Source of the DNA: Bacteroidota bacterium
Lineage (GTDB): Bacteria > Bacteroidota > Ignavibacteria > Ignavibacteriales > Ignavibacteriaceae
DNA length: 64,000 nucleotides
NCBI GenBank assembly: GCA_021824565.1
Contig: JAKAKL010000050.1
Span: 1-64,000, forward strand
Reading direction: 5' to 3'
Within the stretch, counting starts at the first letter, position 1. Every line of letters begins with the position of its first letter. Below the pieces are notes generated by a model. The model was given only the letters and a program-made list of their open reading frames with translations. It searched no databases and had not been told where the DNA came from. A program made the position numbers and the translations under genes. Below, piece after piece: positions 1 through 7,579 of the stretch.

Positions 1-527
1 TTAACATAACTGCAAGTGTATCGGATATTATAAAGATTACAAGTGTAATTTTTAAAATAGACGGCAATCTATTAGGCAGCGCTATTTCTTTGCCGCCGTT
101 TAGTGTATCATTGAATTCAGCCCAGCTTTCAAATGGCTCGCATACTTTAACAGCCGTAGCCGTTGATTTATTAGGCAACAGTAAGACCACTTCAATTAAT
201 ATTATTACCCAAAATTCTCTTACTGATGTTGGCTCAACTAAAGAACTGCCGGCTCAATTTAAACTTGAGCAGAATTATCCTAATCCTTTTAATCCGTCAA
301 CTAACATTGAATTTGCCCTTCCTGTTTCTTCTCATGTTGTTTTGGAAATTTATAATATGCTCGGGCAAAAGATTACCACTTTAATTGATGAGGACATGAG
401 CGCCGGACATCATACTGTTTCGTGGAATGCAGTTTCTTCTAACCGACAATTGTCAAGTGGAATTTATATTTATCAACTGCGCGCAGGGAATATGGTATTG
501 CAGAAAAAAATGAATCTGTTAAAATAA
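1..527 (+). CDS. C-terminal part of a secreted protein with T9SS sorting domain (5' end outside window)
   Basis: The frame is open from base 3, so the gene enters from the left; the TTG at 90 is internal. The visible part starts inside a bacterial Ig-like domain (pattern KIDGNLLG ... SNGSHTLTAVAVDLLGN) and ends in a T9SS type A sorting domain beginning QNYPNPFNPSTNIEFAL and finishing KKMNLLK. Both blocks closely resemble the matching domains of the chitinase at 1366-4386 (KVDGTQLGS, SNGTHSISASASDAAGN), so the two are probably paralogous secreted enzymes. The catalytic part is not visible, so its function cannot be named. It should be exported by Sec and then by T9SS to the cell surface or medium. 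Confidence 0.85.
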   Translation, partial: NITASVSDIIKITSVIFKIDGNLLGSAISLPPFSVSLNSAQLSNGSHTLTAVAVDLLGNSKTTSINIITQNSLTDVGSTKELPAQFKLEQNYPNPFNPSTNIEFALPVSSHVVLEIYNMLGQKITTLIDEDMSAGHHTVSWNAVSSNRQLSSGIYIYQLRAGNMVLQKKMNLLK

Positions 528-919
528 TTCTTGAGCGTTTATTTTCATTTAATGATTTTATCCAGTAAGGCTGTGTAAAAAACATATCTTATTTTCCGGG
601 TCCTGAATTGTATGCAGGAAAGGTTTGGCTCGGGAGATAAGAAATACCAATATGTTTATTTGCGCAGCCTCTTTTATTAAACAAGCTTTCCCTAAACATT
701 TTCAAATCCTTGTAGTAAAAACTACTACAAACTATTTTCTTTACACTACAAAAGACATACATAATTATCTACAATTAAACAGGCGCTTTTTAACATTTCT
801 AAGAACGCAAATACATACATAATTATAGTAACTCGTTCTATACCGCAGCACATACCCGCTTCCATATTTTTGATCCCACAATTAATTAACTATTTAAAAT
901 TTCAAACAAAGAAAATAAA
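528..919. other. Intergenic region with an inverted repeat
   Basis: I see no convincing gene here. Positions 710-730 hold a perfect 8-bp inverted repeat (TTGTAGTA, 5-base loop, TACTACAA), and a further ACTACAA copy lies near 745-751. It could be an operator or hairpin ahead of the receiver gene at 920, but nothing fixes its role. Confidence 0.4.
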
Positions 920-1330
920 ATGAAACTAGTTATCACCTCTGATTCGGAAGTTCTCAGCACGCGGCTTCAAAGCATATTTTCGGGAATAGTAAGCGTTGAT
1001 ATAGCGGCGCATACAAAAGATATATCGGAAGCTTTAAACGCTATAAATATTTTTGCGCCCGATGTCCTTATCCTCTCACAGCATCGCCTTGATGAATCCA
1101 TTTCAAATGATCTAAAAGAAATCAAGCTTCTGCATCCGCATCTTTTAATTATAGTTCTAAGTGATAACACTTCATCTGAGTATTTGAATTGGTGGGAAAA
1201 AGCCGGCGCCGACTACATATTCGACAAGGCTTTCCACTTTAATCGCGTAGTCGATGTACTATGCGATCTTCTCTATAAACAACAATTAGAGGCGATCCAA
1301 TCCGGACAAGCAATTCACGTAAAACATTAA
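920..1330 (+). CDS. Degenerate response-regulator receiver (pseudo-receiver) protein
   Basis: This 136-residue protein has the receiver (REC) fold pattern: N-terminal LVITSDSE strand, PDVLIL strand, LLIIVLSD strand with a Ser in place of the usual Thr, and a conserved Lys (DKAF, residue 103). The phospho-acceptor position after PDVLIL is Ser53 instead of Asp, and only one acidic residue (Asp8) remains at the N-terminal metal site. It therefore probably cannot be phosphorylated in the normal way. It has no output domain. It sits 35 bp before the chitinase gene on the same strand and may be co-transcribed with it. REC membership is fairly certain, the role unknown. Confidence 0.75.
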   Translation: MKLVITSDSEVLSTRLQSIFSGIVSVDIAAHTKDISEALNAINIFAPDVLILSQHRLDESISNDLKEIKLLHPHLLIIVLSDNTSSEYLNWWEKAGADYIFDKAFHFNRVVDVLCDLLYKQQLEAIQSGQAIHVKH

Positions 1331-1365
1331 TCCTCTATAAAGAAATTTAATTATAGGAGTACTAC

Positions 1366-4300
1366 ATGAACAAAACTGTTATCAGAAAAAAGATAAGACT
1401 GCTTAGAATATTAATGATCATATTCTTCAGTCTGGCATTTATCATAAGTTCACTTCACGCTCAAGGTAAACCCTGGGTTAGCGCATACTATGCAGGATGG
1501 ATGCAAGGACAATATAACGATGGTTATCTTACATCCCAGAATATCGACTACAGCGCTGTCTCTCAAATTATTCACTTCGCAATTGTTCCTAACAGCGACG
1601 GCACCCTGGATTCTACTTCCAACAGCGTTACTCCAACTAACTCATCTACACTTATTGCCAACGCTCATGCCGCCGGCGTTAAGGTCATCATCTCCGTTGG
1701 CGGGTGGAACAGTGAATCCTCTTACATGGGCGCTACTAGCCCGGCTAACCTATCTACCTTTGTCAACAACCTTGTCAACTTTATGAAGTACCGCGGCTAT
1801 GACGGCATTGATATCGACTGGGAAACTCTCTCTGCTGCCGATGCTGCTCAGTACATCGCCTTCATTACTGCGCTTAGAACGGCTCTCGATCAAATCTCTC
1901 CTAGACCTTTGCTTACTGCCGCTACTCAATGGCAGCCTGCTATCTTTGCCGCTGTTTACTCTAAGTTCGACCAGATCAATCTTATGAGCTACGATATGTC
2001 CGGCGCTTGGACCGGATGGGTTACCTGGCATAACTCGCCTGTCTATGACGGCGGTATTACTTTCCCGAGCACCGGCGCTCTTGTTCCTTCCATCAATGAT
2101 ATGGTCGCTTCCTTTACTACTGCAGGTATCCCTGCTAACAAACTCGGCATTGGCATTGACTTCTACGGGTATGTTTGGTCTGGCGGTTCCGGCACTCCTA
2201 CAGGTGGTGTTACCGCTCCAGATCAATCATGGTCTTCTGCGCCTTCCGTTCAGGCTAATGTTCCTTATTACACTATCATGCAGCAGTATTATCAGCCTTC
2301 TAGATACCGATGGGACTCCGGCGCTCAGGCTGCTTACCTCAGCATTGACAACTCAGGCTCCGCTAACGATATGTTCATCTCTTATGATGATACTGCTACT
2401 TGTGCCGCTAAGGTGAATTATGTCAAAAGCTCAGGTTTGGGGGGGCTTATTGTTTGGGAACTTGGTGCCGGTTACCAAAGCTCTAACCCCGCAGGGCAGC
2501 AGCAGATGCTGCTCGAATCTATTAAGAACGCTATTAATGGAGGAAGCACACCGATTGTTACTGTAAAAGATACAACAGCTCCAACCGTCGCAATTTCTTC
2601 GCCGGCTAATGGAGCAACTTTATCCGGCACGATTAATATTTCCGCTAACGCTTCAGATAATGTGGGCGTTAAGAGTTTAACTTTTAAAGTTGACGGAACA
2701 CAGTTAGGAAGTACTTTATCAGCGTCTCCGTATACCGCTTCGCTTAACACTACAACATTATCTAATGGAACTCACAGCATTAGCGCGTCTGCAAGCGATG
2801 CAGCGGGTAATACATCTACGGCGTCAATATCAGTTGTCGTATCAAACACTGTTACCGTACCGGTTTCTTCATCCGACGATTATGCCTACCAGGATAATCT
2901 AAGTTCAAACTGGACTAATATCTCATGGAGCATTACTCCAAACTTTACAAGCACAAAATATGTTTACTCCGGGACTTACTCATTAAATGTACAGCAGAAC
3001 GCCTGGGGCGCATTAAGATTGCTATCGGGTTCGTGGGCTTCGCCTCAAGAAATAAATCCTGCTAATTATACTTCACTCCAGTTTGCAGTATACGGTGAAT
3101 CATCAAACTTAAATCTAAACGTCTACGCAGAGAATACATCAAAAGGTTCATTTCCTACTGTTAATTACGGGCTTGTCCCTGCAAACCAGTGGACAATAGT
3201 TTCCATCCCGATTAAAACATTAGACCCAAATAATGCATCAATCGATCAAATTGTTATTCAGGACGTGAATGGAACTGCTGTTACTTATGATCTCGATAAT
3301 ATTAAATTCTCAGGAACCTCAACGGCAATCGTTTCAGCGCCGACACTATTGTCGCCGGCAACTAATCAAACCGGAGTATCGCTATCGCCTGCTCTAAGCT
3401 GGGATAGTGTTTCCGGAGCCGCATCTTATAATGTCCAGGTTGCTACTGATCAGGCGTTCTCAAATATATATCTGAATAAAACCGGTATTACAGCGCCGTC
3501 GCTCGCGTTAAGCGGACTAACAAACGGAAGCACATATTTCTGGAAAGTTGCATCGGTTAATTCGGCAGGAACGGCAGCCTGGTCGCAAATATGGAACTTC
3601 ACCGCAGGCAGCGCTCCTACGACAAGCGCAAGTTTGGCTGTCTATAATGATGGTCTCGTTTCGCCGTGGATAAATTCTTCATGGAGCGCCTCAATAAATT
3701 TCGCGAGCACTCAATATGTTTATCAAGGCAGCAGTTCGGCGCAAGTTGTACAGAGCGCGTGGGGCGGCTTAAGCCTGCATGACGGAAACTGGGGGTCCAA
3801 TAACTCCGTTGACATGCAGTCATATAACGCCTTGCAGTTTGCAGTTTATTCTACATCTTCTTTATCATTATCTGTTATGTTTGAAAACGACGGCGGCAGT
3901 TCATTCCCAAAGATTAATTACGGAAGCGTGCCCGCAAACGCATGGACTCTTGTTACTATTCCTCTCAGCCAGCTTAATCCAAGCAGCAGCGCGATCCAGA
4001 GGATCGACATAATGGAAATGAGCGGAGTTCAAAAGACATACTATATTGATAATCTAAGCTTTGTAAATTCAACATTGGCAAAGCCGCTTGCAGATGTCAA
4101 CAACTCGCAGCTTATACCGGATGAGTTTTCGTTAAAGCAGAATTATCCTAACCCGTTCAACCCGGCAACGACAATTGAATTCTCGATTGCAAAGTCGTCT
4201 CACGTCAGCCTGGATGTATACAACATTCTTGGTGAAAAGGTTGCAACGCTGGTTAATGATAACTTGAACGCAGGACAGCACAGTATAGTCTTTAACGCTG

Positions 4301-4386
4301 CTTCTCATCTTGCCAGCGGAATTTACATTTACCAATTACGCGCCGGCAATATGGTTGTCGAAAAGAAAATGACTTTGTTAAAATAA
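1366..4386 (+). CDS. Secreted multidomain GH18 chitinase with T9SS sorting domain
   Basis: A 1006-residue secreted endo-acting chitinase-type glycoside hydrolase. In order: signal peptide (to about residue 33), GH18 catalytic barrel (about 35-390) with the DxxDxDxE motif DGIDIDWE at 146-153 (Glu153 the expected acid), an Ig-like domain (405-495), two homologous carbohydrate-binding-like beta-sandwich modules (about 500-655 and 765-910, both with W-x-N-x-SWS and YDLDN/YYIDN patterns), a fibronectin-III-like domain between them (660-755), and a C-terminal T9SS sorting domain (QNYPNPFNPATTIEF ... KKMTLLK). The start has a good site (TAGGAG 8-10 bases upstream). GH18 also contains endo-beta-N-acetylglucosaminidases, so chitin is the likely but unproven substrate. 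The barrel region is richer in GC and pyrimidine-ending codons than the rest. Confidence 0.93.
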   Translation: MNKTVIRKKIRLLRILMIIFFSLAFIISSLHAQGKPWVSAYYAGWMQGQYNDGYLTSQNIDYSAVSQIIHFAIVPNSDGTLDSTSNSVTPTNSSTLIANAHAAGVKVIISVGGWNSESSYMGATSPANLSTFVNNLVNFMKYRGYDGIDIDWETLSAADAAQYIAFITALRTALDQISPRPLLTAATQWQPAIFAAVYSKFDQINLMSYDMSGAWTGWVTWHNSPVYDGGITFPSTGALVPSINDMVASFTTAGIPANKLGIGIDFYGYVWSGGSGTPTGGVTAPDQSWSSAPSVQANVPYYTIMQQYYQPSRYRWDSGAQAAYLSIDNSGSANDMFISYDDTATCAAKVNYVKSSGLGGLIVWELGAGYQSSNPAGQQQMLLESIKNAINGGSTPIVTVKDTTAPTVAISSPANGATLSGTINISANASDNVGVKSLTFKVDGTQLGSTLSASPYTASLNTTTLSNGTHSISASASDAAGNTSTASISVVVSNTVTVPVSSSDDYAYQDNLSSNWTNISWSITPNFTSTKYVYSGTYSLNVQQNAWGALRLLSGSWASPQEINPANYTSLQFAVYGESSNLNLNVYAENTSKGSFPTVNYGLVPANQWTIVSIPIKTLDPNNASIDQIVIQDVNGTAVTYDLDNIKFSGTSTAIVSAPTLLSPATNQTGVSLSPALSWDSVSGAASYNVQVATDQAFSNIYLNKTGITAPSLALSGLTNGSTYFWKVASVNSAGTAAWSQIWNFTAGSAPTTSASLAVYNDGLVSPWINSSWSASINFASTQYVYQGSSSAQVVQSAWGGLSLHDGNWGSNNSVDMQSYNALQFAVYSTSSLSLSVMFENDGGSSFPKINYGSVPANAWTLVTIPLSQLNPSSSAIQRIDIMEMSGVQKTYYIDNLSFVNSTLAKPLADVNNSQLIPDEFSLKQNYPNPFNPATTIEFSIAKSSHVSLDVYNILGEKVATLVNDNLNAGQHSIVFNAASHLASGIYIYQLRAGNMVVEKKMTLLK

Positions 4387-4468
4387 TCTTTAAAGCCGCT
4401 TAGCAAACATGAACCTTGCTAGCGTGCTAATGAGAAAAAGGTATATTGAAAATTCAAACTGGAAATAG

Positions 4469-4506
4469 CCCTCGCGCTGCTAAATAAGTGGAGCGAGGGT
4501 TTTTTA
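4469..4506 (+). terminator. Rho-independent terminator after the chitinase gene
   Basis: CCCTCGC at 4469-4475 pairs with GCGAGGG at 4493-4499 and is followed directly by six T residues. It lies 83 bases after the chitinase stop codon. Confidence 0.85.
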
Positions 4507-4687
4507 CTTCTTCAGGGGAAAGACTGCGATTGAAGTCATCCAATAGAAAGACTTAAGCAAAAACTCTTTAAGAATGATGAAATTTGAAAGTCCATCTTTA
4601 TGTATTTCTGACTATTTTCATATAATTTACGAAAAACATCGAAATTTAACCATTTTTGAGACTCTTTGCGCAAGTATTAAATTTAAC

Positions 4688-5086
4688 AATTCCGCTTTTA
4701 TAAATTTTATTTCTGAAATTAATAATTTTAATTATAGAAATAAAATTATTATTTCCAGAATTAATAATTTTACTTCCGGGATTAATATTTTTTATTGCAG
4801 AACTAAAATTTTCTATTCTATAATTAATATTTTTATTTACAGAATTAATATTTCTCTTTATTAAAAGTAAATTTTTTATTTTAAAATAAAAATTATTATT
4901 CCTTAAAACTATAATATTATTTCTGCAATTAGAATTATTAATCCTAGAATGTAGATTTTTATTTCTTAAATGCTAATTTTTTATTTTAGAACTATAATTA
5001 TTATTCGATGAAATAGAAATTACATTTTCTAAATTTTAAATTTCTTTTTTAGAATAGTAATTATATTTTCTGCAAAAGGAATTTAA
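4688..5086. repeat. Degenerate AT-rich tandem array, 21-bp period, about 19 units
   Basis: From 4688 the sequence falls into consecutive 21-base units of the type ATTTCCAGAATTAATAATTT plus T. Units differ at many positions but keep a 5' T-tract, a central (A)GAAxTA block and a 3' A/T tract without visible indels. The spacing of A/T tracts matches two helical turns. The array lies between the chitinase terminator and the 3' end of the minus-strand sigma54 activator gene. An apparent 96-residue reading frame across part of it simply shows the repeat as heptads. It has no CRISPR-like unique spacers. Confidence 0.75.
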
Positions 5087-5196
5087 TTGTTCGGGTTATA
5101 AAAAATAAATTTTCGCTTTTATTAGGCGTTTTGTTCGATCATAATTTATAATTCTTTATTCGATAGGCATTTTAGGAGAGATATTCGCAGGATAAT

Positions 5197-6225
5197 CTAA
5201 ATTTCATCGAACCTTCCCAGCTTGTTATATAACGCTTTCCTGCTTAAGCCCAGTATATGCGCCGCCTTCGATTTATTATTTGCAACCATAGCTAATGTTT
5301 TAAGTATAATGTCTTTCTCAGCAGACTTTAACGAAGTGCCGACCTGGATAGTGATGAAATTATCTTTCTGCTTGAATCCTGATAAATGATCGGGAAAATA
5401 GTTTGGGGTGATTACATCGTTAGGACACATTATTATCGCTCTTTCGATAACGTTGCGCAATTCGCGGACGTTGCCGGGCCAATCATACCGCACCAGCATA
5501 TTTCTCGCCTCGTCGGAAAAACGCTTGTTAAGCTTATTATGTTTTTGACTAAAGGTTATTAAAAAATGATCAAGCAGCAGCGGTACGTCTTCTTTCCTCT
5601 CGCGAAGCGGCGGCAGATAAATTTCAATGACACTAAAGCGGTAATATAGATCCTTCCTCAGCTCGCTGTTGTCGAGAGCAGCAGAAATATTTTTATTGGT
5701 AGCGGCGAGCATTCGTACGTCAACGCTGATCTCTTCTTTCCCGCCGAGCCTGCGTACGGTTTTATTTTCAATAACGCGGAGTAATTTTGCCTGCGTATCT
5801 GTATCCATCTCGGCAAGCTCATCAAAAAAGAGAGTGCCGCCGTTTGCCATTTCAAGATAGCCGGCTTTTTTAGTTGTAGCGCCTGTAAATGCTCCCTGCT
5901 CGTGCCCGAACAATTCATTCTCAAAAACATCTTTAGGAACAGCGGCGCAGTTAATAGCAATAAACGGCTGGTCTGCTCTCGGGCTTTTTAAATGAATAAG
6001 CCGCGCAACGACATCTTTGCCGCTGCCGCTCTCGCCTGTTATTAAGACCGGCGTTGTTGAGTCGGCAACCAATTGTATCATTGAATATATTTCCCTAATT
6101 ACAGGGCTGTTGCCGATAAAGTCTACTTTTATCTTTTTAGTTTTTTTCCCGTTACCGGAAAAAGGAGAGTTCTCCTCTTCATCTTTTTCAAGGGCTATTT
6201 CAGTTATCTTATTATCTGTAATCAT
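5197..6225 (-). CDS. Sigma54-dependent transcriptional activator (AAA+ and Fis-type HTH) without sensory domain
   Basis: This 342-residue enhancer-binding protein remodels sigma54 RNA polymerase by ATP hydrolysis. Visible motifs are Walker A GESGSGK (64-70), the sigma54-contact loop GAFTGA (111-116), Walker B TLFFDE (131-136), the arginine-finger region near LPPLRERKEDVP, and a C-terminal Fis-type helix-turn-helix (about 300-340, KAAHILGLSRKALYNKLGR). NtrC-class proteins are usually about 450 residues with an N-terminal receiver; here only about 35 hydrophilic residues precede the AAA+ domain. A free-standing receiver protein is encoded 63 bp upstream in the same direction, so the two may act as a split NtrC pair. 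That pairing is inference. Confidence 0.92.
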   Translation of the reverse strand: MITDNKITEIALEKDEEENSPFSGNGKKTKKIKVDFIGNSPVIREIYSMIQLVADSTTPVLITGESGSGKDVVARLIHLKSPRADQPFIAINCAAVPKDVFENELFGHEQGAFTGATTKKAGYLEMANGGTLFFDELAEMDTDTQAKLLRVIENKTVRRLGGKEEISVDVRMLAATNKNISAALDNSELRKDLYYRFSVIEIYLPPLRERKEDVPLLLDHFLITFSQKHNKLNKRFSDEARNMLVRYDWPGNVRELRNVIERAIIMCPNDVITPNYFPDHLSGFKQKDNFITIQVGTSLKSAEKDIILKTLAMVANNKSKAAHILGLSRKALYNKLGRFDEI

Positions 6226-6288
6226 TGTATCCCTTCATATTATTGAAAAAAAATCCGTTTGCTTTATTACAATTTCTTAATTGAAGAA

Positions 6289-6711
6289 TTAAGTTATATC
6301 CATCATAGTAGGACCGATTTTAGTAGGATCGGGATTTATCCTCGGAAGCAATTTTTTAAGCACTTTAGGAAGATCGTGCGATATAGACGATTTGCAAATA
6401 AATCCGTCTGCAGGCAGCGAATCGGCAAGCACCTTAAAGACAGATTCTTCATGTATGGTAACGATAACTATAAAGGTGTTCGGCAATTGCTTTTTAATTA
6501 ATTGCGCGCATGCAATGCCGTCCATTTTCGGCATTGAAATATCTATCATTACAATATCCGGCTTAAGCATAGCGGCTAAGTTTATTGTTTCTATCCCGTC
6601 TTTCGCTTCTCCGACTACTTTAAGCTTGTTTTGATTATTAATCAATTCGCTAAAGCCAACCCTGAAGTTATCATTATCATCAGCTATTAATACGCGTATG
6701 TACTTTATCAT
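6289..6711 (-). CDS. Stand-alone response regulator receiver protein
   Basis: A single-domain CheY-like receiver of 140 residues. The key residues are present: acidic pair in VLIADDND, phospho-acceptor Asp in IVMIDISMPKMDG, Thr in IVTIHEE and Lys in FICKSS. The frame extends upstream to 6762, but the ATG at 6711 is preferred because GGAGG lies 11 bases ahead of it and the receiver starts at once (MIKYIRVLIADD). There is no output domain. It precedes the receiver-less sigma54 activator (63-bp gap) and follows the NarL-type regulator gene with a 190-bp gap, so it probably has its own promoter or forms an operon with the activator. Confidence 0.88.
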   Translation of the reverse strand: MIKYIRVLIADDNDNFRVGFSELINNQNKLKVVGEAKDGIETINLAAMLKPDIVMIDISMPKMDGIACAQLIKKQLPNTFIVIVTIHEESVFKVLADSLPADGFICKSSISHDLPKVLKKLLPRINPDPTKIGPTMMDIT

Positions 6712-6901
6712 AATCTTTTTAACCTCCGGTGCTATTATAAGTATCGCATGAAGCAGAGGCAATAAGTATAAGTATTGAATTTTGTTGAGGAAATTTATTC
6801 CGCAGTATTACTTAAGAATATTAGGATAAATTAGTTACTTATAACTATAACAGCTTCGCCGATGCTTTCTTCGGTATCCGTTGATTGAATTTAGTATGAA
6901 C

Positions 6902-7579
6902 TTAAATTTTACTTTTCTGTTTTATATCAATTACATTTTTTTGAATAGCATATTTCACAAGGCTTGCCGTATCGTGAAGATTAAGCTTCTTCATCATGTT
7001 CATTCTATGGCTGTTAACCGTGCTTAAGCTTAGGAAAAGCTTTGCAGCTATTTCTTTGCCCGTCATGCCGTCAGCTATTAAGCGGAGAATCTCCACTTCT
7101 CTTTTAGTAAGCTTATTATCATAATTAACCTTAATCGTTTCGCCGTCTCTCGTTCTCTTAATCAAACCTTCAAGAAGAACTTTGGAGACTGTTGGGCTGA
7201 AGAACGTTTCGTTATTTGCAACAGCGCGAACGCCGTCAAATATTTCTTTCTTCTCAGCGTTCTTAACGACATAGCCGTCGGCGCCCGCGATGATCATTTC
7301 CTGGATATATTCTTCGTCCTCGTGAATTGTAAGGATCAGAACTTTAGTTTCGGGATAGTTTTTCTTTATAAGATTTGTCGCTTCAATTCCATTCAAGTTC
7401 GGCATAGAGATATCGAGTATCGCAACGTTCGGCTTATGCTTTGCAACAAGATTTAGAGCTTCGGCGCCGTCAGCAGCTTCTCCAACAATAACGAACTGCG
7501 GATCGCTTTTGAACAGAGACCGCAGCCCGTCTCTAACAATCCCGTGGTCGTCTGCGAAAAGAATTTTAATTTTTTTCAT
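6902..7579 (-). CDS. NarL/FixJ-type response regulator
   Basis: A 225-residue two-domain regulator. The N-terminal receiver has ADDH, the phospho-acceptor Asp in AILDISMPN, Thr in LILTIHED and Lys in YVVKNAE. The C-terminal LuxR-type helix-turn-helix (about 155-215) carries LTKREVEILRLIADGMTGKEIA and the recognition helix STVNSHRMNMMKKL. The start overlaps the 3' end of the histidine kinase gene by 14 bp, which indicates translational coupling and a cognate pair. It is the DNA-binding output of the kinase and, by operon position, of the stressosome genes upstream. Confidence 0.95.
   Translation of the reverse strand: MKKIKILFADDHGIVRDGLRSLFKSDPQFVIVGEAADGAEALNLVAKHKPNVAILDISMPNLNGIEATNLIKKNYPETKVLILTIHEDEEYIQEMIIAGADGYVVKNAEKKEIFDGVRAVANNETFFSPTVSKVLLEGLIKRTRDGETIKVNYDNKLTKREVEILRLIADGMTGKEIAAKLFLSLSTVNSHRMNMMKKLNLHDTASLVKYAIQKNVIDIKQKSKI

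Noticed and set aside
710-730. BlaI/MecI-type operator
   Set aside because: The half-sites are in hairpin orientation opposite to the usual operator and no BlaI-like gene is near.
625-822. 65-residue frame in the first intergenic region
   Set aside because: No ribosome site, no domain, and it crosses the inverted repeat at 710-730.
1750-2226. Minus-strand 158-residue frame inside the chitinase gene
   Set aside because: Shadow of the GH18 coding frame, with no ribosome site or domain.
4574-4864. 96-residue plus-strand frame with INNF/INIF heptads
   Set aside because: It lies inside the degenerate AT-rich 21-bp array and mirrors the repeat; no ribosome site or domain.
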